This document shows positions 19,633 to 28,411 of a stretch of DNA of 64,000 nucleotides, one piece after another; position 1 is the first letter of the stretch; each line of letters opens with the position of its first letter. The position numbers and the translations under genes are program-made. This stretch comes from an uncultured Bacteroidota bacterium (GTDB taxonomy: Bacteria > Bacteroidota > Bacteroidia > Flavobacteriales > Flavobacteriaceae), in NCBI GenBank assembly GCA_902526165.1, contig CABZKA010000004.1:1-64000 (forward strand). Reading direction: 5' to 3'. Below the pieces are notes generated by a model, which made no database searches, was not told the DNA's origin, and saw only the letters and a program-made list of their open reading frames with translations.

Positions 19633-21221
19633 TATATTTTTTCTCTGAGAATTTTTACTTTCTGATCATTTAAATATTCTTCAAAGGTCATTAGCTTGTC
19701 AATATAACCTTTAGTACCAATTTCGATCACTCTATTCCCCACAGAATTCGCAAATTGAAAATCTTGCGTAGTTAGGAAAATATTTCCTTTAAAGTTAATG
19801 AGAGAATTATTTAAGGCTGTAATACTCTCTAAATCCAAATGGTTAGTTGGTTCATTTAATATTAAAAAATTTGATTTCTCCATCATCATTTTTGATAGCA
19901 TGCATCTCACTTTCTCCCCTCCTGAGAGCACTGTGCATGATTTTAAAGCTTCCTCCCCGCTAAACAGCATTTTACCCAGAAAGCCTCTAATATAAACTTC
20001 TTCCCTTTCCTCATCATTTTTTGACCACTGCCTTAACCATTCAACTAAACTTAAATTTTTTTCAAAAAAACTATCATAATTTTCAGGGATATAAGATTTA
20101 GAAACTGTTGTACCCCATTTAACTTTTTCATTGCTTAATAGAATTTCACTGTAGAAGGAGTCAATGATTTTTGGATTTTTTGAGTAAAAAATAACTTTGT
20201 TACCATTATTAATAATGGTATTAAAATTACTAATTAGTGAAGTATTCATTGATTCAATATTAAGTATCTGATCACCTAAACTTCTTTCAATTTCAAAAAT
20301 TATCCCCGGGTATCTTCTTGATGATGGTTTAATATCTTCAATATTTAATTTTTCTATCATCTTTTTCCTTGATGTAGCTTGTTTTGATTTCGCGACGTTA
20401 GCACTAAATCTTGCGATAAATTCTTCTAATTCTTTCTTCTTTTCTTCAGCCTTTTTATTTTGCTGCGCTCTTTGTTTGAGAGCTAATTGACTTGATTCAT
20501 ACCAAAAAGTATAATTCCCAGAGTAATGTGATATTTTGCCATAGTCAATATCAGAAATATGAGTACAAACTGAGTCTAAAAAATACCTATCATGTGAAAC
20601 TACTATAACAGTATTTTCATAATTTGACAAGAAATGTTGAAGCCATTTTATGGTTTCAAAATCCAAATTATTTGTAGGTTCATCCATTATAAGAATATCT
20701 GGGTTACCAAAAAGGGATTGAGCTAATAAAACCCTTACTTTCAATTTTAAATCTATTTCTGAAAGTTTTGTACTATGAAGGCTTTCCTCGACACCTAACT
20801 GAGAAAGTAGAGATGCAGCTTCACTATCTGCATTCCATCCATCCATCTCCTCATACTTATTCTGAAGATCTCCAACCTTAATTCCATCCTCATCAGTAAA
20901 GTTCTCCTTAGAATAGAGAAAGTCCATTTCTTTTTTAATTTCATGCAACGATGAATTACCCATAATTGTAGTGTTCAAAACAGTATGATCATCATAAGCA
21001 TTTTGATTTTGCTCAAGAATTGACAATCTATTTCCTGGTTCAATATTAACAGAACCACTATTTGGCTGAATATCACCAGAAAGAACCTTCAAAAAAGTGG
21101 ATTTTCCTGCACCGTTTGCACCAATTATACCATAACAATTACCTTTTTTGAAGGTTACATTAACTTCATCAAATAAAATTCTTTTTCCAAATTGGATTGA
21201 TAAGTTGCTCGTGCTGATCAT
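19629..21221 (-). CDS. ABC-F protein (YbiT-like) with degenerate second ATPase domain
   Basis: A 530-residue soluble tandem ATPase, the same length as E. coli YbiT, of the ribosome-associated ABC-F class. The first domain is intact: GANGAGKST near residue 34, ILIMDEPTNNLD and VSHDRYF. The linker carries FSANVAKSKQATSRKK as in YbiT. The second domain lacks a P-loop; the equivalent stretch reads INNGNKVIFYSKNPKI. Its Walker B has Asn 456 (LILNEPTNH) in place of Asp and its switch has Gln 486 (TTQDFQF) in place of His, although LSGGEKVRC is kept. So only one site should hydrolyse ATP. A changed P-loop here may be usual in Bacteroidota; the other two changes look additional. It is last in a reverse operon with fsa and the SDR gene. 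Confidence 0.88.
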   Translation of the reverse strand: MISTSNLSIQFGKRILFDEVNVTFKKGNCYGIIGANGAGKSTFLKVLSGDIQPNSGSVNIEPGNRLSILEQNQNAYDDHTVLNTTIMGNSSLHEIKKEMDFLYSKENFTDEDGIKVGDLQNKYEEMDGWNADSEAASLLSQLGVEESLHSTKLSEIDLKLKVRVLLAQSLFGNPDILIMDEPTNNLDFETIKWLQHFLSNYENTVIVVSHDRYFLDSVCTHISDIDYGKISHYSGNYTFWYESSQLALKQRAQQNKKAEEKKKELEEFIARFSANVAKSKQATSRKKMIEKLNIEDIKPSSRRYPGIIFEIERSLGDQILNIESMNTSLISNFNTIINNGNKVIFYSKNPKIIDSFYSEILLSNEKVKWGTTVSKSYIPENYDSFFEKNLSLVEWLRQWSKNDEEREEVYIRGFLGKMLFSGEEALKSCTVLSGGEKVRCMLSKMMMEKSNFLILNEPTNHLDLESITALNNSLINFKGNIFLTTQDFQFANSVGNRVIEIGTKGYIDKLMTFEEYLNDQKVKILREKIY

Positions 21222-21224
21222 AAA

Positions 21225-21884
21225 TTATTTTTTGTTTAGGGTAAAGTGGTCATCTAAAAATTTCTTTAATCCAATGTCTGTTAGGGGATGTTCAAATAAT
21301 TTCAGAATTGAATTTAAAGGAGATGTAATTACATCTGAACCAATTTTTGCACAATTAATTATATGAATTGGAGATCTTATGGAGGCTGCTAAAATTTGAG
21401 TATTTATATTATAATTATCGTAAATTTTTCTTATGTCAGAAATAATATTCAAACCCTCAGTTGATATATCATCCAATCTACCAACAAATGGAGAAACATA
21501 TGTTGCACCCGCCTTAGCAGCAATTAGAGCCTGACCAGGTGAAAATATTAGAGTACAATTGGTTTTAATATTTTTAGATGAAAAATATTTGATAGCCTTT
21601 ATTCCATTCTTTATCATAGGAACTTTTACGACAATTTTTTTATCCAATTGACTAAGTTTTTCCCCTTCACATATAATTCCATCAAGGTCAGTTGATATTA
21701 CCTCTGCTGATACATCACCATCTACCAAAGAACATATTTTTTTGTAATGTTCTGTAATATTTTTTTCCCCTTTTATTTTTTCTTTTGCCATTAGGGACGG
21801 ATTTGTTGTTACACCATCTAAAATCCCATAATTTTGAGCTTCTTTAATTTCATTTATATTAGCAGTATCTATAAAAAATTTCAT
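21225..21884 (-). CDS. fsa: Transaldolase-like fructose-6-phosphate aldolase
   Basis: A 219-residue member of the small transaldolase (TalC/FSA) family. It starts MKFFIDTANINEIKEA and has the Schiff-base lysine in KVPMIKNG near residue 87, plus NCTLIFSPGQALIAAKAGATYVSPFVGR. These enzymes either transfer dihydroxyacetone in the pentose-phosphate pathway or cleave fructose-6-phosphate; sequence alone does not separate the two. Its ATG directly abuts the SDR stop and its stop is three bases before the ABC-F start, so the three genes form one operon. Confidence 0.9.
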   Translation of the reverse strand: MKFFIDTANINEIKEAQNYGILDGVTTNPSLMAKEKIKGEKNITEHYKKICSLVDGDVSAEVISTDLDGIICEGEKLSQLDKKIVVKVPMIKNGIKAIKYFSSKNIKTNCTLIFSPGQALIAAKAGATYVSPFVGRLDDISTEGLNIISDIRKIYDNYNINTQILAASIRSPIHIINCAKIGSDVITSPLNSILKLFEHPLTDIGLKKFLDDHFTLNKK

Positions 21885-22691
21885 TTACAATTTGTTAAAC
21901 TTGTTCAAGATTTTTTCGAAAACTAAGTCTGGTAATACTTTCTTCAAAATTATTGAAAATTTTTGCAATGGTTTACCAACCACGTAATGAATTTTAGGGT
22001 TATTTTTATTTATTATTTTAAGAATTAATTTTGAAACTTTTAAAGGATCTATTCCTCCTACATCAACATCTTCATTCATGCTTTTCCATGTTTTGAAATA
22101 TTTTTTAAAATAGACAGAGTTTTTATCATTAAATGAATCTATTCTTCTTGAAACCACATCTGTTTTAACATCTCCAGGAGCAACATTTACAACTTTTATT
22201 CCATAATCTTTTATTTCTGACCTTAATGATTCTGTTAATATCTCTAACGCACTTTTGGATGCGCAAAAAATACCTCTGAATGGTAAACCTATATATCCAG
22301 CAATTGATGTTATATTAATAATTAATCCACTATTATTTTTTCTCATTATAGGTAATGTGTTTTTTATCATTTCGATTGGTCCAAAAAAATTTGTACTAAA
22401 TAGTGATTCTATATCCTCAATTCTAGACTCTTCAACAGGTCCTGTATAACCAATACCAGCATTGTTAATTAGAACATCTATTTTACCTTCATTGGTTGTA
22501 ACATAATTCACTAAATCTAGGGTATCACTTTTTTTATTAATATCAGATTTGACTAGTGTAAACTCTGACTTAGGATATTTTTCTGGTTTTCTACTAGTAC
22601 CATAAACAATGTGCCCCTTTTCTGTTAAGTAGTTTCCTATTGATTTCCCTATTCCTGATGAGGCCCCTGTGATGATGATTACTTTTTTCAT
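21885..22691 (-). CDS. Short-chain dehydrogenase/reductase family protein, catalytic Tyr replaced by Phe
   Basis: A 268-residue classical SDR with the NAD(P)-binding TGASSGIGKS at 8-17, LINNAG near 75 and the structural INITS at 125-129. Ser 129 and Lys 146 are present. The motif that should read YxxSK is FCASK: residue 142 is Phe (codon TTT, 22266-22268), thirteen residues after Ser 129 as for the normal Tyr. Loss of this Tyr normally abolishes oxidoreductase activity, so this is either a non-catalytic or atypical SDR or a sequence error. The start lies seven bases after the ffs 3' end. Confidence 0.85.
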   Translation of the reverse strand: MKKVIIITGASSGIGKSIGNYLTEKGHIVYGTSRKPEKYPKSEFTLVKSDINKKSDTLDLVNYVTTNEGKIDVLINNAGIGYTGPVEESRIEDIESLFSTNFFGPIEMIKNTLPIMRKNNSGLIINITSIAGYIGLPFRGIFCASKSALEILTESLRSEIKDYGIKVVNVAPGDVKTDVVSRRIDSFNDKNSVYFKKYFKTWKSMNEDVDVGGIDPLKVSKLILKIINKNNPKIHYVVGKPLQKFSIILKKVLPDLVFEKILNKFNKL

Positions 22692-22698
22692 TAAAAAA

Positions 22699-22795
22699 GG
22701 GCAAGTAACTTATATCACACCGCTACGACCATCTACCCTTGCTGTGTTCCCACCCTGGGGGATTAAATAGGAGCTGGTTGCATAAGGCCTGCCCA
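22699..22795 (-). ncRNA. ffs: Signal recognition particle RNA (small bacterial type)
   Basis: Read on the minus strand, about 97 nt. The ends pair as GGGCA with TGCCC. The apical domain reads CCAGG, then GTG-GGAA-CAC, then AGCAAGGG: a GGAA tetraloop followed by the asymmetric AGCA strand, which is the Ffh-binding domain IV of SRP RNA. The RNA pairs with Ffh to target membrane proteins. A T run follows directly (22693-22698 on this strand), and a TATATTTG box precedes the 5' end. The ends are set from the closing stem and may be off by a few bases. Confidence 0.85.
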
Positions 22796-22798
22796 AAA

Positions 22799-22806
22799 CA
22801 AATATA
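22799..22806 (-). promoter_or_regulatory. -7 promoter box (TATATTTG) for ffs
   Basis: Exact TAnnTTTG three bases before the predicted 5' end of the SRP RNA, about where a -7 element should sit relative to a transcript start. It acts as an internal control for the boxes seen next to start codons elsewhere in the window. Confidence 0.5.
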
Positions 22807-22852
22807 AGTATGTTTTAATAAATGTTTAATAATATTTAATTTTAATGATTAA

Positions 22853-23875
22853 ATGATGAAACATATTTTATTCATATTAGTTTTTATTTTTTCATGTAAT
22901 CAATCATCTAAAGATATCCTAACATTAAGTATAAGCTCTAGTGATGTAATTTATACTAAAAACACTCAACTATCCCTCTCTTGTGAATTAAATGAGATTA
23001 ATATTGATAATGCCAACATTAAATACTTCTTCAATGACAAGGAGATAACCGAAAACATTTTATTATCCAATTCAAAGCTTGGAACTAATACAATCAAAGC
23101 CCAATTAAAGGTTGACGATTTAACATTAACAACAAAAAAAAATATTGACATATATAGTGATACTAAGCCAGTCATCTATAAATATGAAATACTTAATGAA
23201 TATCCCCATGACATATCATCCTATACCCAAGGCTTGGAATTCTATAAAGAATTTTTGTTTGAAAGTACTGGTTTAAATGGTTATTCGGCTATTAAAAAAA
23301 TAGATCTCTTTAATAATAAAGTTGTTGTGGAAAAATATTTAGATGATAAATATTTTGGTGAAGGCTTAACTGTTATTAATGACAATGTTCTTCAGTTAAC
23401 TTGGAAAAATAAAATTGGTTTCATTTATGATCCAAATAGTTTAGATCTTATTAATTCATTTAATTATGATAAAAATAATGAAGGATGGGGATTAGCTAAT
23501 GATAGTGAGTTTCTATATCTCTCTGATGGCTCATCTAAAATAAGAATCATTGATCCTGAAACCTTTCTTGAAATTGACTCTATTGAAATTGTTACAGAAA
23601 CAAAAAAAATCAAGAACATTAATGAATTAGAGGTTGTTGATAATTTAATTTACGCAAATACGTACCAATCGAATAAAGACGTTGTTTTGGTGATTGACAA
23701 GAATACGGGTAAAGTAATAGGTTTAGTAAACTTTGATGGTTTACGAAATAAAGTAAAAAAACACCCTGAATTGGATGTACTAAATGGAATTGCGTATAAT
23801 AAAAAGAGAAATAGTTTTTTTGTTACTGGAAAAAAATGGGATAAAATATTTGAGGTTAAAATACTTAAGGAATAA
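22853..23875 (+). CDS. Glutaminyl-peptide cyclotransferase family lipoprotein
   Basis: A 340-residue exported protein. The N-terminus [17 protein letters not shown] has a lipobox with Cys 15. Residues about 115-340 form the glutamine cyclotransferase beta-propeller (PF05096 type), shown by [65 protein letters not shown] and [20 protein letters not shown]. The family converts N-terminal Gln to pyroglutamate. About 90 residues ahead of the propeller ([17 protein letters not shown]) look like an Ig-like domain, common in flavobacterial members. Its end overlaps glyA by 11 bases. Confidence 0.88.
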   Translation: MMKHILFILVFIFSCNQSSKDILTLSISSSDVIYTKNTQLSLSCELNEINIDNANIKYFFNDKEITENILLSNSKLGTNTIKAQLKVDDLTLTTKKNIDIYSDTKPVIYKYEILNEYPHDISSYTQGLEFYKEFLFESTGLNGYSAIKKIDLFNNKVVVEKYLDDKYFGEGLTVINDNVLQLTWKNKIGFIYDPNSLDLINSFNYDKNNEGWGLANDSEFLYLSDGSSKIRIIDPETFLEIDSIEIVTETKKIKNINELEVVDNLIYANTYQSNKDVVLVIDKNTGKVIGLVNFDGLRNKVKKHPELDVLNGIAYNKKRNSFFVTGKKWDKIFEVKILKE

Positions 23876-25139
23876 ATAGTGGTCTATCTTTCATCATCTT
23901 ATTTACATCCTTCTTTACCTCAGCTAATATTTTTTTGTTGGTATAGTTTGTTATTACCTTATCAATCATATCAACAACATTAATTATATCAAAATTATTT
24001 AGGCCTCTTGTTGTTATTGCTGCTGTACCAAATCTAATTCCTGAAGTAATGAATGGTGATTTGTCATCAAATGGAACCATATTCTTATTTGCTGTAATAT
24101 CAGCTTTGACAAGAGCGCTTTCAGCATCTTTACCAGTAATATTTTTATTTCTTAAATCTATTAACATAAGATGATTATCAGTCCCATTAGATACGACATC
24201 ATATCCTCTTGTCATAAACTCGTTGCACATAGCTAGAGAGTTATTTTTAACCCTTTCTATGTAGTTGTAAAAACTTACATCTAATGCTTCACCAAAACCC
24301 ACTGCTTTTGCAGCAATAACATGTTCGAGTGGACCTCCTTGATTTCCAGGAAATACTGCTAAGTCAACTAATTTTGACATCATTTTTAAATTTCCATTTT
24401 TAAATTTTAATCCGAAAGGGTTTTCATAATCCTTTCCAATCAATATCAACCCCCCTCGAGCTCCTCTCAGTGTTTTGTGTGTAGTGGTAGTAACAGCATG
24501 GCAATATGGAATTGGATCGCTAAGAAATTTTTTGGCAATTAAACCAGAGGGATGTGATATATCTGCGAGAAGAAATGCACCTACTTCATCAGCAATTTCA
24601 CGAAATTTTTTAAAATCAATATCTCTTGAATAAGCTGATGCTCCAGCAATAATCATATTAGGTTTTTCTTCTTTTGCAATTTTTAATATATTCTCATAGT
24701 TGAGAAGTCCACTATCTCTCTCAACACCATAAAATGATGATTTATAAATCTTTCCAGAGAAATTAACACTTGATCCATGAGTTAAATGACCACCATGAGA
24801 TAAATCAAAACCCAATAACTTGTCTCCAGGACTGAGAAACGCATGAAATACAGATGCATTAGCTTGACTACCAGAATGTGGTTGTACATTAGCATATTCA
24901 GCTCCAAAAAGCATTTTTGCTCTTTCTATTGCCAATGTTTCAATTTCATCAACTACCTCACAACCACCGTAATATCTTCTTTCAGGGTATCCCTCCGCGT
25001 ATTTGTTTGTTAAAACTGACCCACATGCATCCATTACGTTTTTGCTAACAAAATTTTCGGATGCAATGAGCTCAATTCCTATGGTTTGTCTATTTTGTTC
25101 TTTATTGATTAAATCAAAGATTTGATTGTCCTTAAACAT
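23865..25139 (-). CDS. glyA: Serine hydroxymethyltransferase
   Basis: A 424-residue PLP enzyme interconverting serine and glycine and charging tetrahydrofolate with one-carbon units. It shows [16 protein letters not shown] near residue 20, [16 protein letters not shown] near 47, the PLP-lysine motif [17 protein letters not shown] near 222-235, and [15 protein letters not shown] near 260. Length and ends are normal for the family. It converges on the cyclotransferase gene; upstream lies the divergent smpB with a 43-base gap. Confidence 0.97.
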   Translation of the reverse strand: MFKDNQIFDLINKEQNRQTIGIELIASENFVSKNVMDACGSVLTNKYAEGYPERRYYGGCEVVDEIETLAIERAKMLFGAEYANVQPHSGSQANASVFHAFLSPGDKLLGFDLSHGGHLTHGSSVNFSGKIYKSSFYGVERDSGLLNYENILKIAKEEKPNMIIAGASAYSRDIDFKKFREIADEVGAFLLADISHPSGLIAKKFLSDPIPYCHAVTTTTHKTLRGARGGLILIGKDYENPFGLKFKNGNLKMMSKLVDLAVFPGNQGGPLEHVIAAKAVGFGEALDVSFYNYIERVKNNSLAMCNEFMTRGYDVVSNGTDNHLMLIDLRNKNITGKDAESALVKADITANKNMVPFDDKSPFITSGIRFGTAAITTRGLNNFDIINVVDMIDKVITNYTNKKILAEVKKDVNKMMKDRPLFIP

Positions 25140-25170
25140 AGATGTTCTATTAGATTATAAAGATACTTAT

Positions 25171-25178
25171 TAACTTTG
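25171..25178 (+). promoter_or_regulatory. -7 promoter box (TAACTTTG) for smpB
   Basis: Exact TAnnTTTG, four bases before the smpB GTG. It is one of several boxes set so close to a start codon that a leader of only a few bases is possible. No clear -33 element. Confidence 0.45.
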
Positions 25179-25182
25179 CCTA

Positions 25183-25620
25183 GTGCAAGAGAAAATTAAC
25201 ATAGTAAATAAAAAAGCAAAGTTCAAATATTTTTTAAAAAAAAAGTATGTTGCAGGGCTTGTTTTGACAGGATTACAAATTAAAACCATCAGATCAAAGA
25301 AAGTGATAATAGAAAATTCATATTGTAATTTTATTGATGATGAGTTGTTTGTCTTCAATATTATTTTTGGTAATGCTCCATCAGAAAAAAAATCATCTTC
25401 CAAAATAAAACTATTGCTTAATAAGATTGAGTTAAAAAAAATTCGTTCTGAAATCAATGAATCAGGATCAACCTTAATTCCCTCTAAAATATTTTTAAAC
25501 GACAAGGGAATGGCAAAAATTGAAGTTTCAGTAGCTAAAGGTAAGAAGCTACATGACAAGAGAAATACAATAAAGGATAGAGAAAGTAAAATCAATTTAA
25601 AAAGAAAATTTAAATCTTAA
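25183..25620 (+). CDS. smpB: SsrA-binding protein SmpB
   Basis: A 145-residue partner of tmRNA in ribosome rescue. The aligned landmarks are NKKAKFKYF at the N-terminus, AGLVLTGLQIKTIRSKK near residue 24, NSYCNFIDDELFVFN, KLLLNKIELKKI, TLIPSKIFLNDKGMAKIEVSVAKGKKLHDKR and a basic tail. Position 32 is Gln where the family usually has Glu (T-E-I-K-S-I-R type motif), and the N-terminal half is more diverged than most. The start is GTG, with no ATG available that keeps the N-terminal motif. The end overlaps pcm by four bases. Confidence 0.88.
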   Translation: MQEKINIVNKKAKFKYFLKKKYVAGLVLTGLQIKTIRSKKVIIENSYCNFIDDELFVFNIIFGNAPSEKKSSSKIKLLLNKIELKKIRSEINESGSTLIPSKIFLNDKGMAKIEVSVAKGKKLHDKRNTIKDRESKINLKRKFKS

Positions 25621-26261
25621 ATTTTATCTTTTAACATTGGAACAAAAAGAAAATTACCAAGCTCAATTTTTTTTATTTTATTTTTAGATATCCTTGTAAT
25701 TAAGTTCATGATCTGTTTTTTTTTATTCCCAATTGGTAAAATCATTTTCCCACCAATTTTAAGTTGTCTTAATAATTTTATTGGTATTTCATTGCATGCA
25801 GCTGCTATTAAAATTTTATCAAACGGTGCCTCTTCAGCTAAGCCATGGTAGCCATCCCCCCAAATAGTTTTTTTTGGCATTAGATTTATTGATGAAAGAA
25901 TTTTTTTTGAACTTTTAAAAAGATTATATATTCTTTCAATTGAATATACATCAGCGTTAAGTGAAACTAAAATAGATGTTTGATAGCCAGAACCACTACC
26001 AATTTCAAGAATTTTATCTCCTGATTTAATTTCAAGTTTTTCTGTTTGGAAAGCTACTGTGTACGGTTGTGATATTGTTTGATCCTCACCAATTGGAAAT
26101 GGCTGGTCTGTATATGCAAAATTTTCAAAATCCTTATGCAAAAATAAATGCCTGGGGATTAAATTAATTGCATTTAAAACTTTTTCGTTACGAATACCTT
26201 TCTTGAATAATTCTAATACTAATTTTTTCCTTAATCCTTTTTGTTTGTAAGAATCTTTCAT
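25617..26261 (-). CDS. pcm: Protein-L-isoaspartate O-methyltransferase
   Basis: A 214-residue SAM-dependent repair enzyme that methylates isoaspartyl residues in aged proteins. It has the family start RHLFLHKDFENFAYTDQPFPIG near residue 37, DQTISQPYTVAF near 60, the SAM-binding ILEIGSGSGYQTSIL near 85 and GDGYHGLAEEAPFDKILIAAA near 138. Length is normal. An exact TAACTTTG promoter box lies 24 bases upstream, divergent from that of the Gfo/Idh gene. Confidence 0.95.
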   Translation of the reverse strand: MKDSYKQKGLRKKLVLELFKKGIRNEKVLNAINLIPRHLFLHKDFENFAYTDQPFPIGEDQTISQPYTVAFQTEKLEIKSGDKILEIGSGSGYQTSILVSLNADVYSIERIYNLFKSSKKILSSINLMPKKTIWGDGYHGLAEEAPFDKILIAAACNEIPIKLLRQLKIGGKMILPIGNKKKQIMNLITRISKNKIKKIELGNFLFVPMLKDKI

Positions 26262-26285
26262 AAAATTAATTGATCAATTTATATA

Positions 26286-26293
26286 CAAAGTTA
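26286..26293 (-). promoter_or_regulatory. -7 promoter box (TAACTTTG) for pcm
   Basis: Exact TAnnTTTG on the minus strand, 24 bases before the pcm ATG, so this transcript would carry a leader of roughly 20 bases. It sits ten bases from the oppositely directed box for the Gfo/Idh gene. Confidence 0.45.
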
Positions 26294-26303
26294 ATATAGA
26301 TTG

Positions 26304-26311
26304 TAAATTTG
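26304..26311 (+). promoter_or_regulatory. -7 promoter box (TAAATTTG) for the Gfo/Idh gene
   Basis: Exact TAnnTTTG, five bases before the ATG of the oxidoreductase gene that heads a four-gene run (Gfo/Idh, YggS-type, exonuclease, miaA). Confidence 0.45.
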
Positions 26312-26316
26312 AAATA

Positions 26317-27279
26317 ATGATTAAAATAGGCGTTGTTGGTTGTGGTCACCTTGGTGAATTTCATATTAAACTTCTTATAAGCTCAAAAAAATTTGATCTC
26401 AAAGGTTTCATAGATGCTGATGATGTTAAATCTCATGAAATAGAAAAAAAATATAATTTGACAAGATTTTATGATTTAGATAATTTTAGCAACGAAATTG
26501 AAGCTGTAATAATTGCTACACCAACCTCATTTCATTTTAAATTTGCTAAATTTTTTATAGAACAAAAGAAACATGTCTTTGTTGAGAAACCGATAACCTC
26601 CACAACAAAAGAGGCCAAGGAATTGATTTTATTGGTAAATAAATTTGGATTAGTTGGTCAGGTTGGTCATGTTGAAAGGTTTAATTCAGCCTATCTGAAT
26701 GTAAAAAATCTATTAAATCCAATGTTTATAGAAGCACACAGGTTATCACATTATCCTGAAAGAGGTACTGATGTTTCGGTGGTTTTGGATCTTATGATAC
26801 ATGATATTGATATCGTTATGTCAATCGTAAAATCTAATATAAAAAGTATTAATGCAAATGGTACTAAAGTAATTAGCAATAGCCCCGACATAGTTAATGC
26901 TAGAATTGAATTTCAAAATGGATGTGTTGCGAACCTAACAGCAAGTAGAATATCATTGAAAAAAATGAGGAAGATGAGACTTTTTCAACCTGATTCATAT
27001 ATTTCTATAGATTTTGATTCGGGTAATTCTGAGCAAGTAAAAATAGTAGATTATGATTATACTAACGAATATGCTCTTACCTTAAAAAACTTTGATGGAG
27101 ATGAAAAAGAAATTAAAATTTTAAATTATGAAAGTAAAAATATCAACTCTATTGAAGAAGAGCATAATAATTTTTATGAATCAATAATTGAGAACAGAAA
27201 ACCTGAAGTTAGTTTTGATGAGGGGGCTAGAGCATTGGAGATAGCTTTTTTAATTTTAAATAAGATTGGAAATGATTGA
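26317..27279 (+). CDS. Gfo/Idh/MocA family oxidoreductase
   Basis: A 320-residue NAD(P)-dependent oxidoreductase. The Rossmann start IGVVGCGHLGEFH, the EKP motif VFVEKPITST near residue 90 and the catalytic-region DLMIHDIDIV near 158 (the conserved His) are all present. The substrate, often a sugar or a biliverdin-like compound in this superfamily, cannot be told. It opens a tight run with the PLP-binding protein, whose start overlaps its end by eight bases. Confidence 0.9.
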   Translation: MIKIGVVGCGHLGEFHIKLLISSKKFDLKGFIDADDVKSHEIEKKYNLTRFYDLDNFSNEIEAVIIATPTSFHFKFAKFFIEQKKHVFVEKPITSTTKEAKELILLVNKFGLVGQVGHVERFNSAYLNVKNLLNPMFIEAHRLSHYPERGTDVSVVLDLMIHDIDIVMSIVKSNIKSINANGTKVISNSPDIVNARIEFQNGCVANLTASRISLKKMRKMRLFQPDSYISIDFDSGNSEQVKIVDYDYTNEYALTLKNFDGDEKEIKILNYESKNINSIEEEHNNFYESIIENRKPEVSFDEGARALEIAFLILNKIGND

Positions 27280-27907
27280 TAATTTCAAAAATTTAAAAAA
27301 TAAAAATGGAGATGATGTTGAAACTGTGGCAGTTTCAAAACGAAGCACAACTAATGAAATAATGAAAGTTTATGATCAAAATCATAAAAATTTTGGAGAG
27401 AATAGAGTTAAAGATCTTGTTATAAAATACAATAAACTTCCAAAGGATATTCGTTGGCACATGATCGGTCATCTTCAAAGAAATAAGGTCAAAGATATAA
27501 TTGAATTCATATATTTAATTCATTCAGTAGATTCATTCAGATTAATTGATCACATCAATAAGTTGTCAATTGATAAAAATATTTTTACAAATATTTTAAT
27601 TCAAGTAAAAATTTCAAATGATGAGAGTAAATATGGGTTTTTACCTAACGAAGTTGATATTATTTTTAGTAATTATATGTCGAAAAATTATAAAAATATT
27701 AAGATATTGGGATTAATGGGTATGGCTACATTTTCAAGCGATACTAGTCTAATAGAATCAGAGTTTTCACTATTATCAAAACTATATGATAAGTACTCAA
27801 AGGTTACACCATTAAAATATTTGTCAATGGGAATGACTGGTGATTACTTATTGGCTCTAAAATATAATTCAAATATGATAAGAGTAGGTTCGGGAATATT
27901 TAATTAA
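27272..27907 (+). CDS. YggS/PLPBP-family pyridoxal phosphate homeostasis protein
   Basis: A 211-residue single-domain PLP protein, related to alanine racemase N-domains, that buffers PLP in the cell. It shows TVAVSKRST with the PLP lysine near residue 23, FGENRVKDLVIKYN near 45, IRWHMIGHLQRNKVK near 63 and LSMGMTGDYLLALKYNSNMIRVGSGIF at the end. The ATG at 27272 is preferred over an in-frame TTG six bases upstream. It abuts the exonuclease gene. Confidence 0.94.
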   Translation: MIDNFKNLKNKNGDDVETVAVSKRSTTNEIMKVYDQNHKNFGENRVKDLVIKYNKLPKDIRWHMIGHLQRNKVKDIIEFIYLIHSVDSFRLIDHINKLSIDKNIFTNILIQVKISNDESKYGFLPNEVDIIFSNYMSKNYKNIKILGLMGMATFSSDTSLIESEFSLLSKLYDKYSKVTPLKYLSMGMTGDYLLALKYNSNMIRVGSGIFN

Positions 27908-28411
27908 ATGTTTGCAATAATTGACACAGAGACATCGGGGGGGAAATATAATGAAGAAAGTATCATTGAGTTAGGGATATTAATTTTTGATGGTAAAGGA
28001 GTAATTAAGACTTTCCAGTCACTTATCAATCCTAAAAAAAAAGTTGATTATTTTGTTCAAAGACTTACAGGAATAACAGAAAAAGATCTGAAGAATTGCA
28101 AAAGTTTTAGTGATTATTCATTAGAAATAAAAAAATTACTAAGTAATAAGATAATTGTTGGACATAATGTAAGTTATGATTATCGAGTTCTTAAAAATGA
28201 ATTTAAGAAAATTGGTCTAGATTTCGAAGCTGATACATTATGTACAATTGAATTATCAAAGAAAAATTTTCCTAATCTTAAATCCTATAAATTGAAAAAG
28301 ATATGCGATCACTTTAGTATTGAACTCAATAATCATCACAGAGCATTTGATGATGCGAAAGCAACACTTGAATTATTTAAAATTAATAGGAAATTTGAAA
28401 AAAATAATTAG
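27908..28411 (+). CDS. DnaQ-like 3'-5' exonuclease
   Basis: A 167-residue DEDDh exonuclease of the polymerase III epsilon superfamily. Exo I is FAIIDTETSGG (Asp 6, Glu 8), exo II lies in IIVGHNVSYDYRVL with its Asp near residue 90, and exo III is HHRAFDDAKAT with His and Asp near 141-146. It lacks extra domains such as GIY-YIG or a polymerase-binding tail, so it may be a proofreading partner or a general trimming nuclease. It abuts the YggS-type gene and its end overlaps miaA by 17 bases. Confidence 0.9.
   Translation: MFAIIDTETSGGKYNEESIIELGILIFDGKGVIKTFQSLINPKKKVDYFVQRLTGITEKDLKNCKSFSDYSLEIKKLLSNKIIVGHNVSYDYRVLKNEFKKIGLDFEADTLCTIELSKKNFPNLKSYKLKKICDHFSIELNNHHRAFDDAKATLELFKINRKFEKNN

Noticed and set aside
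25170-25595. 141-codon reverse frame over smpB
   Set aside because: It is the complement of smpB, whose family motifs are clear; the hydrophobic look comes from Lys-rich codons read backwards.
28320-28394. Longer miaA N-terminus from an upstream ATG
   Set aside because: The extra 25 residues overlap the exonuclease gene and do not fit MiaA; the TTG start gives the usual N-terminus directly before the P-loop.
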